Both the position numbers and the translations under genes were made by a program. This document shows, in pieces, positions 1 through 6,504 of a DNA stretch of 35,829 nt. Source of the stretch: JAKLIN01 sp964544395. Its GTDB lineage: Archaea > Nanobdellota > Nanobdellia > Pacearchaeales > GW2011-AR1. The first letter of the stretch is position 1. The number at the start of each line of letters is the position of its first letter. The stretch spans positions 1-35,829 of the forward strand of contig CAZJAO010000006.1 of NCBI GenBank assembly GCA_964544395.1, given 5' to 3'. The notes under the pieces are model-generated. The model was not told the DNA's origin and did no database searches. It saw nothing but the letters and a program-made list of their open reading frames with translations.

Positions 1-20
1 ACGAGCTCTATAAATAAAAA

Positions 21-1151
21 TCAGATTTTCTGGAACTTTCCTATAATTTTTCTGAATCTTTCAAGAAAATAATCCACTTCTTCTTCTGTTGTGAATTTGC
101 TTATGCTTGCTCTCATTGAATTACTTGCTTTTTCATCAGATAAGCCGATTGCCTTAAGTACGTGACTGATTCCAGTTGAATGTGACATGCATGCACTGCC
201 CGTAGAAGTTAATATTCCGTCATTCTCCAGATATCCACCGATTACTTCCCCCTCAACTTTTTCAAAAGAGATGTTAACATTGTTGCATAATCTATTTTCC
301 CTTGGACCATTAAGTTTTATTCCAGGAATTTTTAATAATTCATTAATCATCTTGTCTCTTAATTGAGTCATCTTTTCAATATCTTTTTTATTTGCGATTT
401 CTGCTGCTTTTGCGAAACCAACAACTCCAGAAACATTTTCTGTTCCGCTTCTCAAACCTCTTTCGTGCCCCCCTCCGTGGAACAATGGAGTTATTTCAAT
501 TCCTTTTCGGATATATAATGCACCAACACCTTTTGGTCCGTGAATTTTATGAGCATTCAATGTCACAAGATCCAAATTTTGCTTTCTTACATCAATCGGA
601 ACTTTTGTAAAACTCTGGCAGGCATCTGTATGAAACAAGACTTTTTTGTCTCTGCAGATTTTACCCATAGCTTCCATATTCTGTATTGTTCCTATTTCAT
701 TATTTCCATGAATTATTGAAACAACAAATGTCTTGTCTGTAATTGCATTTTCAATTTCTCTCGGATTAACAAATCCTTCTTTGTCCACTTCAAGATAAGT
801 AACTCTTGCCCCCTGTTTTTCAAGCCACTTGCATGTATTGATGATGCAATCATGTTCTATTCTCGTTGTAATAATATGATTCTTCTTTGGAAAATTGGAA
901 AAGAATAATCCTTTCAATGCGAAATTGTTTGCTTCTGTTCCGCCAGAAGTGAAGTAAATTTCATCCCTGTTTGCGCCGATTGCCTTTGCAATTATGCCCC
1001 TACTGTCCTCAAGAGCTCTTTTGGCTTCCATTCCTTTTTCATGAACAGATGATGCATTGCCATACTTTTCAGTAAAGTAGGGAAGCATTTCCTTCACAAC
1101 TCGTTCATCAACTTTTGTTGATGCTGCATTATCTAGGTATATTTGTTTCAT
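21..1151 (-). CDS. Cysteine desulfurase (NifS/IscS family)
   Basis: PLP enzyme that takes sulfur from cysteine for Fe-S clusters or tRNA thiolation. The 376 residues are full family length. Visible are the N-terminal LDNAAST segment (6-12), TSGGTEANN (68-76), HTDACQS (174-180), the PLP lysine in LNAHKIHGPKG (Lys202) and the active-site loop STGSACMSHS with Cys321. The long GSAC-x-S loop fits the IscS/NifS group, but NifS versus IscS cannot be settled here. The start ATG lies only 4 nt behind the discriminator base of tRNA-Trp on the same strand, so the mRNA is probably released by tRNA 3'-end processing. No scaffold gene (IscU/SufB) is visible in the window. Confidence 0.93.
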   Translation of the reverse strand: MKQIYLDNAASTKVDERVVKEMLPYFTEKYGNASSVHEKGMEAKRALEDSRGIIAKAIGANRDEIYFTSGGTEANNFALKGLFFSNFPKKNHIITTRIEHDCIINTCKWLEKQGARVTYLEVDKEGFVNPREIENAITDKTFVVSIIHGNNEIGTIQNMEAMGKICRDKKVLFHTDACQSFTKVPIDVRKQNLDLVTLNAHKIHGPKGVGALYIRKGIEITPLFHGGGHERGLRSGTENVSGVVGFAKAAEIANKKDIEKMTQLRDKMINELLKIPGIKLNGPRENRLCNNVNISFEKVEGEVIGGYLENDGILTSTGSACMSHSTGISHVLKAIGLSDEKASNSMRASISKFTTEEEVDYFLERFRKIIGKFQKI

Positions 1152-1155
1152 TTTA

Positions 1156-1226
1156 TGGGCACAGAGGGAATCGAACCCCCATCTGGCGGTCTGGAGCCGC
1201 CGAGTCTACCATTAGCCTATGCACCC
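1156..1226 (-). tRNA. tRNA-Trp (CCA)
   Basis: The minus strand folds as a standard cloverleaf: 7-bp acceptor GGGTGCA/TGTGCCC (one G-T pair each way), anticodon stem GGCGG/CCGCC with loop CTCCAGA (anticodon CCA), T arm GGGGG-TTCGATT-CCCTC, and discriminator A at 1156. There is no intron, although many archaeal tRNA-Trp genes carry one. A TATA-like TTAAAAAT on the minus strand near 1250 is about 27 nt upstream, so transcription may start almost at the mature 5' end. Confidence 0.95.
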
Positions 1227-1246
1227 GTATAATTAGCCAAGAGAAT

Positions 1247-1258
1247 TAATTTTTAATA
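1247..1258 (-). promoter_or_regulatory. TATA box for tRNA-Trp/nifS transcript
   Basis: AT-rich TATTAAAAATT on the minus strand is centred about 27 nt before the tRNA 5' end, the archaeal TATA-to-start spacing. A second candidate (GGTATAAAAAG, about 1281-1290) overlaps the plus-strand promoter of the PIN gene. Confidence 0.4.
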
Positions 1259-1280
1259 CTTTTGTATTTGCCTCGCTAAC

Positions 1281-1289
1281 TTTTTATAC
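1281..1289 (+). promoter_or_regulatory. TATA box for PIN-domain gene
   Basis: TTTTTATAC is centred about 25 nt before the ATG at 1310, which implies a leaderless mRNA. The reverse complement also reads as a TATA box, so the site could be shared with the divergent tRNA-Trp side. Confidence 0.45.
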
Positions 1290-1309
1290 CCATTTATACT
1301 ATCAGATAA

Positions 1310-1681
1310 ATGAAACAGGTGTTATTGGATACTAATTTTATCATTTCATGTGCTAGACAGAAAATTGATTTCTTTCATGAGATTCCTTTAATGGGTTTTG
1401 AGATTCTTATCCCTCGCCAAGTGTTTGATGAGATAGAGAAACTTTCCAAATCGAGGAAGAGTGCAACCTTAAGAGAAGAAGCGGATTTAGCATTAAAAAT
1501 TATGAATAGAAATAAGTTTACAATCATCAAACTGAGAAGAAATGATGTAGACCGAGCAATAATTGAATTTGCAAATGACAATAGAGATGTGATAATTGCG
1601 ACACTCGACAAAGAACTCCAGAATAAAATCAAAAATCAAAAAATGATTATCCGAGGATTAGGAATGCTGGAGCTTGTATAG
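1310..1681 (+). CDS. PIN-domain RNase, Fcf1/Utp24-like
   Basis: A 123-residue single PIN domain. Acidic metal ligands fit Asp7 (LLDTNF), Glu41 (VFDEIEKL), Asp81 and Asp100 (IIATLDKEL). The ATxDxxL motif and the basic C-terminal strand IIRGLGMLEL match the archaeal Fcf1/Utp24-like group linked to rRNA processing. In archaea this gene commonly sits just upstream of rpo7 and spt4, and here it does so with one opposing gene in between. No antitoxin partner is adjacent, so VapC toxin identity is less likely. The 3' end overlaps the convergent gene by 24 nt. Confidence 0.85.
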   Translation: MKQVLLDTNFIISCARQKIDFFHEIPLMGFEILIPRQVFDEIEKLSKSRKSATLREEADLALKIMNRNKFTIIKLRRNDVDRAIIEFANDNRDVIIATLDKELQNKIKNQKMIIRGLGMLELV

Positions 1682-2011
1682 TATTCCATCAAGATTACAA
1701 TCATTTGTCGCTGCGCCTGCATCTTCATGGAATCTTAATTGTAAAAATCCATAATTTTGTTCAACAATCATTTTTATGAAATTGGTAATGTCTTTCTGGG
1801 GAAAAATGCCTGATGGGCCATCTGCTTTCTTTCCCATAGTATAAATTGGGTGTCCCATGTAATCTCTGATAAAGCCAAATTCAGTCTGGGATTCTGCTAT
1901 CCAACTCTTTTCGTTATATAAGTAGACGGTATTATCAATAAATGTCTTTGGGCGAGCAAAGCCTAAAGAAATTCTCCTTCGTTGCTCATCTCCTGCTCCG
2001 CTTACTCCCAT
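1658..2011 (-). CDS. Hypothetical protein, 117 aa
   Basis: Family not recognised. Soluble, with an aromatic-rich middle (TVYLYNEKSWIAE, MGHPIYTMGKK), no membrane segment and a single Cys near the C-terminus. It interrupts the usual Fcf1-Rpo7 gene order on the opposite strand, and its 3' end overlaps the PIN gene by 24 nt. A TATA-like ATATAAAT on the minus strand lies 30-40 nt upstream. One of several small minus-strand orphans in the first 6.4 kb. Confidence 0.6.
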   Translation of the reverse strand: MGVSGAGDEQRRRISLGFARPKTFIDNTVYLYNEKSWIAESQTEFGFIRDYMGHPIYTMGKKADGPSGIFPQKDITNFIKMIVEQNYGFLQLRFHEDAGAATNDCNLDGILYKLQHS

Positions 2012-2074
2012 CTGTTTTCTGTAGTTTTTTAATTTAAATAGATTTATATCCTCTGGAAAATATCAATAATAACC

Positions 2075-2082
2075 TTTAAAAA
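2075..2082 (+). promoter_or_regulatory. TATA box for rpo7-spt4-rps24e-rps27ae operon
   Basis: TTTAAAAA preceded by AACC is centred about 27 nt before the ATG at 2106, consistent with a leaderless mRNA for the transcription/translation operon. Confidence 0.45.
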
Positions 2083-2105
2083 CCAAATTCACTAAATTTT
2101 TTAAC

Positions 2106-2720
2106 ATGTTCTATATAACAGAAGTCGAAGATTACATAAGAGTTGAACCAAAGCTGTTTGGCTTGTCCACTCGTGAGGCTGTAGAGAATCAGCTCAAAGA
2201 AACTTACAAAGACTATTATGACAGAGACATGGGAAAGTCCGTCGCTGTGATTGAAGTTATTGAAATCGGTGATGGTGTTATAATTCCAGGAGATGGCGCT
2301 GTTTATTATAATTCAAGATTCAAATTGCTCGCTTGGAAACCTGAACTTCAGGAGCTTGTTTGCGGTTCAATTGCAGAAATTACAAATTTCGGTGCATTCA
2401 TAGATTTGGGTGTAATGAGGGGAATGATTCACATTAGCCAGACAATGAATGATTATGTAAGCTTCAGCAAGTCAAATACTCTTGTCGGAAAAGCTTCAAA
2501 GAGAAGTTTGAAAGACGGAGACTTGTGCTATGCAAGAATTGTTGCAATAAGCCATAAAGGCGGCGCTCCAAAAATTGGCTTGACAATGAGACAGCCGGGT
2601 TTAGGAAAATTAGAGTGGGTAAAGGAAGAGCAGACTAAGAAAGACAGAGAAGCAAAGAAAGCGGCTAAAGGAGAAGAAGGAGAGAAGAAAGGTAAAGGAA
2701 AGAAGGAGAAGAAAAAGTAA
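2106..2720 (+). CDS. rpo7: RNA polymerase subunit Rpo7 (RpoE')
   Basis: Stalk subunit of archaeal RNA polymerase; pairs with Rpo4 (not in this window) and binds the emerging RNA. The N-terminal tip domain starts MFYITEVEDYIRVEP, a typical Rpo7 start. An S1/OB domain covers about residues 83-160 (CGSIAEITNFGAFIDLG, then a GMIHIS turn). The last 35 residues are a Lys/Glu tail not needed for the fold. The stop TAA overlaps the spt4 ATG (TAATG), so the two are translationally coupled. Confidence 0.96.
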   Translation: MFYITEVEDYIRVEPKLFGLSTREAVENQLKETYKDYYDRDMGKSVAVIEVIEIGDGVIIPGDGAVYYNSRFKLLAWKPELQELVCGSIAEITNFGAFIDLGVMRGMIHISQTMNDYVSFSKSNTLVGKASKRSLKDGDLCYARIVAISHKGGAPKIGLTMRQPGLGKLEWVKEEQTKKDREAKKAAKGEEGEKKGKGKKEKKK

Positions 2721-2905
2721 TGGCAAAAGAAAAAGCATGCAAGGTTTGCAAGAAAATTTATGAAGGAGATAAATGCCCTAGTTGTGGCTCAAGAGAATAC
2801 AGCGACAGCTTCAAGGGAAGAATAGTTGTTACAAACCCGGAGAAATCAGAGATTGCTCCAAAATTAGGAATTAAAGAAAAAGGAAATTTCGCAATAAAAC
2901 TATAA
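2720..2905 (+). CDS. spt4: Transcription elongation factor Spt4 (RpoE'')
   Basis: Zinc-binding partner of Spt5/NusG that keeps the RNA polymerase clamp closed. The 61 residues carry two CxxC pairs (Cys7/Cys10 and Cys19/Cys22) and the core SDSFKGRIVVTNPEKSEIA, diagnostic of archaeal Spt4. Starts inside the rpo7 stop codon and ends 1 nt before rps24e, in the order rpo7-spt4-rps24e-rps27ae found widely in archaea. The DUF359 kinase gene often present between spt4 and rps24e is missing. Confidence 0.95.
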   Translation: MAKEKACKVCKKIYEGDKCPSCGSREYSDSFKGRIVVTNPEKSEIAPKLGIKEKGNFAIKL

Positions 2906-2906
2906 A

Positions 2907-3176
2907 ATGGAATCAGAAAGACATAATCCGCTTATGAACAGAAGAGAGATAAAATTGAATGTATCTAATTTAGCTGTTCCTCCCAGCATGGATGCTGCAA
3001 GAAAAATAATTTCTGAAAAATACTCTGTTGCTGAAGAACAGGTTCATATAAGCAAAGTTGCAGGCAAGTTTGGTTCTAAGGGATTTACAATTATAGCAAA
3101 TATTTATTCTTCTTCCCCTGAAAGAGAAAAATTCCATCTCATAAATAAAAAACAAAAAAAGGAAGCGGCTAAATAA
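2907..3176 (+). CDS. rps24e: Ribosomal protein S24e
   Basis: Small-subunit protein. The 89 residues include NPLMNRREIKLNV near the N-terminus and a KVAGKFGSKGFTIIANIY segment, both typical of S24e, followed by a basic Lys-rich tail. It is 1 nt downstream of spt4 and 5 nt upstream of rps27ae, so co-transcribed. Confidence 0.94.
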   Translation: MESERHNPLMNRREIKLNVSNLAVPPSMDAARKIISEKYSVAEEQVHISKVAGKFGSKGFTIIANIYSSSPEREKFHLINKKQKKEAAK

Positions 3177-3181
3177 TTACA

Positions 3182-3385
3182 ATGGCTAAAAAAGAAGCAA
3201 AGAAAGGAAAGAAAGCTCATAAGAATAAACCAACCAGCAAGAAATATGCTTTGTATAAAATTGAAGGCAATAAAGTTGTAAAATCGGCTCATTGCCCAAG
3301 ATGTGGCCCCGGAGTCTTCTTGATGAAGGCTAAGGACAGAGTTTATTGTGGCAAATGCCATTATTCTGAGTTTACTAAAAAATAA
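3182..3385 (+). CDS. rps27ae: Ribosomal protein S27ae
   Basis: Small-subunit zinc-ribbon protein of 67 residues. Zinc ligands are Cys38/Cys41 (HCPRCGPG) and Cys56/Cys59 (YCGKCHYSEF); the N-terminus is Lys-rich. Last gene of the rpo7 operon; a 338-bp non-coding region follows. Confidence 0.94.
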   Translation: MAKKEAKKGKKAHKNKPTSKKYALYKIEGNKVVKSAHCPRCGPGVFLMKAKDRVYCGKCHYSEFTKK

Positions 3386-3478
3386 TTAATCCCTCTTATT
3401 AATTTCTCTTTACAATAATTCAACTGAGAATCGTGCCGAATTTTAGATCGGATATAATCAATCAATAATTATTACAAA

Positions 3479-3532
3479 CCCAGGGAGATTCTTCAAGTTG
3501 ATCAAAAAGATAACTTGAAGCCTCTCCTAGGG
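3479..3532 (-). ncRNA. Candidate small RNA: long imperfect hairpin
   Basis: Nearly self-complementary over 54 nt. Pairs: CCC/GGG (3479-3481 with 3530-3532), an A-A mismatch, GGGAGA/TCTCCT (3483-3488 with 3523-3528), a TT/CC internal loop, CTTCAAGTT/AACTTGAAG (3491-3499 with 3512-3520), a bulged G, then ATC/GAT around an AAAAA loop. A minus-strand promoter about 35 nt to the right would start transcription near 3544, so a minus-strand RNA of at least 70 nt is plausible. It could instead be a processing or termination structure of the ribosomal operon mRNA. Confidence 0.45.
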
Positions 3533-3564
3533 AAAAAGAGGTGATAATATTCCTACTCCCATTT

Positions 3565-3580
3565 CATATATAAACCTTTC
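3565..3580 (-). promoter_or_regulatory. Strong minus-strand BRE/TATA in intergenic region
   Basis: The minus strand reads ACCGAAAGGTTTATATATG: a purine-rich BRE-like GAAAG directly before TTTATATAT. There is no minus-strand gene downstream before S27ae (plus strand), so the promoter would drive a non-coding RNA through the 3479-3532 hairpin. The ATATATAAA core could also work on the plus strand. Confidence 0.5.
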
Positions 3581-3601
3581 GGTTCTGTTACCCTTAAAGA
3601 A

Positions 3602-3617
3602 TGACAAGGACTTGTCA
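3602..3617. promoter_or_regulatory. Inverted repeat, candidate operator
   Basis: Perfect TGACAAG-GA-CTTGTCA, 7-bp arms with a 2-bp spacer. The tiny spacer suits a dimeric DNA-binding protein better than an RNA hairpin. It lies about 107 bp upstream of scpA. Confidence 0.4.
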
Positions 3618-3647
3618 ATATAAAGTAGTAATTATTTTTTCATTTAA

Positions 3648-3662
3648 TGTCTCTTTTAGACA
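3648..3662. promoter_or_regulatory. Inverted repeat TGTCT-N5-AGACA
   Basis: Five-bp arms around CTTTT, between the other two inverted repeats upstream of scpA. Short enough to be chance by itself. Confidence 0.25.
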
Positions 3663-3675
3663 CTACATATGATTA

Positions 3676-3692
3676 GTTGTAGGAACTACAAC
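3676..3692. promoter_or_regulatory. Inverted repeat abutting scpA TATA box, candidate operator
   Basis: Perfect GTTGTAG-GAA-CTACAAC, 7-bp arms with a 3-bp centre. It ends 1 bp before the scpA TATA box and covers the BRE position, so a bound protein would block TFB/TBP. This is a classic place for an archaeal repressor site; the binding protein is unknown. Confidence 0.5.
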
Positions 3693-3693
3693 C

Positions 3694-3702
3694 TTTTATA
3701 AA
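3694..3702 (+). promoter_or_regulatory. TATA box for scpA
   Basis: TTTTATAAA is centred 26 nt before the ATG at 3724, giving a leaderless mRNA. Confidence 0.5.
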
Positions 3703-3723
3703 TTCTATTTTCCTGTATAATCG

Positions 3724-4689
3724 ATGGAAAAATCAGGTGAAAAGAGCGAAGGTGCTCCCAAGAAAGATAATAGTGCTAAGCAAGAGCAGATTCAGGATTT
3801 ACTCTTCAGCAGAGAGATCTCTTGGCAGGAAATCATTTATGATTTGATTAATACGGAACAACTTGACCCTTGGGATGTTGATATTGGCATCTTGACAAAT
3901 AGATATTTGGAAAAAATCAGAAAGCTTGAGGAAGAAGATTTTTTTGTTTCAAGCAAAGTTTTGCTTGCTGCCGCATTCCTTCTTAGAATTAAATCAGAAT
4001 TATTGCTAAGCAAATACCTGAAAAGCATTGATGAAATTCTTTTTGGAAAGAAAGATGATGAAAAATTAGTTCGGCAGATAGATTGGTCTGAAGTCGATAT
4101 CGGAGATTTGCCTGATTTAGTTCCAAAAAGCCCATTGCCGCGTTTCAGAAGGGTTACATTAAGCGAATTGATTGAATCTCTTGACAAGGCAATCATAACA
4201 GAGAACAGAAGAATAAAAAAGGAAATCATAAACAATAATGCTCTGAGAGAAACTTCTATTTCACTTCCAAAAAGAAGATTTAATCTTAATAGCAGATCAA
4301 TTGAAATTTATGACAAGGTGATGAATTACATGAAACAAAATTTTGTTGAGAAAGTTTCATTCACCGAACTTGCAGGAACAGATAAAGAGGAACGAATCAT
4401 CTCCTTTTTTATGCTATTGAATTTGGATTCACAGCGAAAAGTCTGGCTCGACCAGAATTCACATTTCGAAGAATTTTATATCTGGCCAAGGGAATTGTAT
4501 TTCAAGAAAAATCCGAATTTCTTTGCCGATTTGATTGCAGAATCGAAAGAGCTTGAAAGACTTGAAGAGTTGGAAGAAGTAAAACGTGTTCTCAAAAATC
4601 CTAAAGACAAGAAAAAAATCAAAAATGAAGAAGAATCGGGAGTTGAAGAAGAAATTGAAGTTTTGGAAGAAAGTAATGAAGAAAATTAA
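3724..4689 (+). CDS. scpA: Segregation and condensation protein A (kleisin)
   Basis: Kleisin that bridges the SMC heads in chromosome condensation and segregation. The N-terminal SMC-binding helices include ISWQEIIYDLINTEQLDPWD (34-53) and the region around SSKVLLAAAFLLRIKSELLL, both standard ScpA motifs. A C-terminal winged-helix region (about 195-260) ends with HFEEFYIWP, followed by an acidic Glu/Lys tail. At 321 residues it is longer than most ScpA because of that tail. Neither smc nor scpB is in the window. The stop codon overlaps the stop of the opposing gene (shared TTAA). The promoter carries an inverted repeat over the BRE. Confidence 0.9.
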   Translation: MEKSGEKSEGAPKKDNSAKQEQIQDLLFSREISWQEIIYDLINTEQLDPWDVDIGILTNRYLEKIRKLEEEDFFVSSKVLLAAAFLLRIKSELLLSKYLKSIDEILFGKKDDEKLVRQIDWSEVDIGDLPDLVPKSPLPRFRRVTLSELIESLDKAIITENRRIKKEIINNNALRETSISLPKRRFNLNSRSIEIYDKVMNYMKQNFVEKVSFTELAGTDKEERIISFFMLLNLDSQRKVWLDQNSHFEEFYIWPRELYFKKNPNFFADLIAESKELERLEELEEVKRVLKNPKDKKKIKNEEESGVEEEIEVLEESNEEN

Positions 4690-4916
4690 ATTATATAACC
4701 CAAAGTCATCTTATTTTTCAAGTCAATTTCCGCTATCTCAACCTGTTTTCTCAATTCCTGTACACGTAGGGGAGAAATATCATCAAGATATTTTGTTATC
4801 ACAGAATAAGCAGCATCAATATTGCTGCAACCCTCTTCAGCACTTTCATAATGCTGAGTTCCTCTCATGGCTCTCTTGATTTCAGAATTTATCCAAAGTC
4901 TATCTATTAGGTTCAT
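4686..4916 (-). CDS. Hypothetical protein, 76 aa
   Basis: Unrecognised small soluble protein, predicted mostly helical. I chose the ATG at 4916; a GTG one codon earlier (4919) is possible. A TATA-like AATATAAAA on the minus strand lies about 30-35 nt upstream. Its stop overlaps the scpA stop on the other strand. Confidence 0.55.
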   Translation of the reverse strand: MNLIDRLWINSEIKRAMRGTQHYESAEEGCSNIDAAYSVITKYLDDISPLRVQELRKQVEIAEIDLKNKMTLGYII

Positions 4917-4994
4917 CACAATCTCAGAAAAAATTAATTTTTAAGGTTTTATATTATTCAAACTAAATTATATAAATCATCTAAATTTTATTTA

Positions 4995-5666
4995 ATGATG
5001 AAACTCGGAGTTTTATTTTCAGGGGGGAAAGATTCTACTTATGCAATGTATCTGACTAAAAAACAAGGTTATGAACCTGTTTGTTTAATTTCTCTTGTTT
5101 CTTCGAACAAAAGTTCTTACATGTTTCACACACCTTCTATTTCAGCAACAGAAATTCAAGCTCGGGCAATGAGCCTTCCCCTAATAATTCAAAAAACAAA
5201 AGGAAAAAAGGAAATTGAATTGAAAGATTTGAAAATAGCAATCAAAGAAGCGATAAAGAAATACAAGATTGAAGGAATTGTTACAGGGGCTGTGGAATCT
5301 GTCTATCAGGCTTCAAGAATCCAAAAAATCTGCAATGACCTTGGATTGCAATGCTTTAATCCTCTGTGGTTGAAAAATCAGCTTGAACTCCTTGAAGATT
5401 TAATCAAGGACAAATTTAAGATTATAATTACTGGAGTCTTTGCATATCCTCTGAATAAATCTTGGCTCGGAAGAACAATTGATAAAAAATTTATTGATGA
5501 AATACGGGTTTTAGCAGAAAAATACAAGATTAATCCCGCAGGAGAGGGTGGAGAGTTTGAATCCTTTGTTATTAATTGTCCTTTATTCAAAAAAGAATTG
5601 AAAGTAAAGTCGTTTAAAGATTTCAAAGAAGGAGAAAATTCTTTTAGACGTGAAATAAAACTATAA
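4995..5666 (+). CDS. dph6: Diphthine-ammonia ligase (Dph6/DUF71 family)
   Basis: PP-loop ATP pyrophosphatase that amidates diphthine on elongation factor 2, the last step of diphthamide synthesis. The PP-loop SGGKDSTYA is at residues 9-17, and the family motif GGEFESFV near residues 177-184 is intact. Length 223 fits archaeal members. Two ATGs are in tandem (4995 and 4998); the TATA box TATATAAAT (about 4968-4977) favours 4998, which gives the usual MKLGVLFSGG start. No other dph genes are nearby. Confidence 0.88.
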   Translation: MMKLGVLFSGGKDSTYAMYLTKKQGYEPVCLISLVSSNKSSYMFHTPSISATEIQARAMSLPLIIQKTKGKKEIELKDLKIAIKEAIKKYKIEGIVTGAVESVYQASRIQKICNDLGLQCFNPLWLKNQLELLEDLIKDKFKIIITGVFAYPLNKSWLGRTIDKKFIDEIRVLAEKYKINPAGEGGEFESFVINCPLFKKELKVKSFKDFKEGENSFRREIKL

Positions 5667-5678
5667 CTCTTTTCATCT

Positions 5679-6014
5679 CTATCCCATGGTTATATCCCTT
5701 ATTGGAACATAAAAAAACTTATCGTCAGCGAATCTGGGTTCGCCTTCCAGAAGCATGCATTTCAAAGGCTTTCTTACCTGATAATGTGCTATTGCTCTAT
5801 TGTGGCCACCGTCTATGATAAAGGGGTCGTTGGGAAGGCCGGTGTCAACAGAAAGATAAAATAGGCCATTGTTTGTTCTTAGAACAGGAACCGGAGGAAA
5901 ATTATTTCCGCGCCTTAGCTCTTCAATCATCTGGGTTATATACTCTAGACTTTTGTATTTTTCCCATCCGTACAGCTGATTAGCGTGCAGGTCAAGATAG
6001 AATATTCTTTCCAT
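5679..6014 (-). CDS. ParB/sulfiredoxin-like small protein
   Basis: A 111-residue soluble protein. The segment FPPVPVLRTNNGLFYL then PFIIDGGHNRAIAHY resembles the ParB/Srx fold core, where a (I/V)DGxHR-type loop binds nucleotide; here it is IDGGHNRAIA. No DNA-binding helix-turn-helix domain follows, so it is not a full ParB. A TATA box (minus strand, about 6035-6043) is 25 nt upstream. The fold assignment comes from motif likeness only; the function is unknown. Confidence 0.6.
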   Translation of the reverse strand: MERIFYLDLHANQLYGWEKYKSLEYITQMIEELRRGNNFPPVPVLRTNNGLFYLSVDTGLPNDPFIIDGGHNRAIAHYQVRKPLKCMLLEGEPRFADDKFFYVPIRDITMG

Positions 6015-6078
6015 CCGAACAACCCCGCGCCTTAGCTTATAAATTTAATGAAAACAAAATCAGACAAGGAAGATAAAA

Positions 6079-6393
6079 TTATAATTCTTTTTTCTGGTAA
6101 GATTCTATTGCAGAATAATAAACATCAAGCTTTGCTTCATTGTTTGGTATCCCCCAGGTTTCTCTTAATGAGATGGCTAATTGGTCTAAAAAGCCGACAT
6201 AACCAACACAGGATTTGCCTACACCTTTTTCTTTTCCTGTTTCATCCGATACAATTGCATGATAAATTCCGGGAGACAATATAGCATTTTCTTTTAACAT
6301 GATTTTAACTAAATCTCCTTCCTGCAATTCTCTTTTCATTTTTTCTCCGATTGGTTCGTCCATGTCGGAAGGTAATGCTGCTTTTTTTGTCAT
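6079..6393 (-). CDS. Hypothetical protein, 104 aa
   Basis: Not recognised. The middle (LQEGDLVKIMLKENAILSPG) reads like a small beta-barrel; the C-terminus is helical with DVYYSAIESYQKK. A minus-strand TATA box (TATTTATAAATC, about 6412-6423) is 25 nt before the ATG. It stands alone, upstream of the ParB-like gene on the same strand. Confidence 0.6.
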   Translation of the reverse strand: MTKKAALPSDMDEPIGEKMKRELQEGDLVKIMLKENAILSPGIYHAIVSDETGKEKGVGKSCVGYVGFLDQLAISLRETWGIPNNEAKLDVYYSAIESYQKKEL

Positions 6394-6504
6394 AAAATTT
6401 CATATTCTATCGATTTATAAATAAATATACTAAGAAAAATATCATGTTCTAAACAACTTTTCCATTATCCTAATCCTTAAATACCTCTTTTAGATTATTT
6501 TTCT

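Larger units (their letters stand above)
3386..3723. other. 338-bp intergenic region with structured elements
   Basis: No coding ORF is seen. From left to right: a weak CCGA/TCGG hairpin near 3436-3451, a long imperfect hairpin (3479-3532), a strong minus-strand BRE/TATA (about 3565-3580) pointing at that hairpin, and three inverted repeats (3602-3617, 3648-3662, 3676-3692) before the scpA TATA box. Confidence 0.6.

Noticed and set aside
3837..4235. 132-residue minus-strand open frame
   Set aside because: Antisense to the conserved N-terminal half of scpA.
4586..4879. 97-residue plus-strand open frame
   Set aside because: Overlaps the scpA end in another frame and the opposing 76-residue gene; Lys-rich then random composition.
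6048..6284. 78-residue plus-strand open frame
   Set aside because: Mostly antisense to the 104-residue gene, which has a well-placed TATA box.
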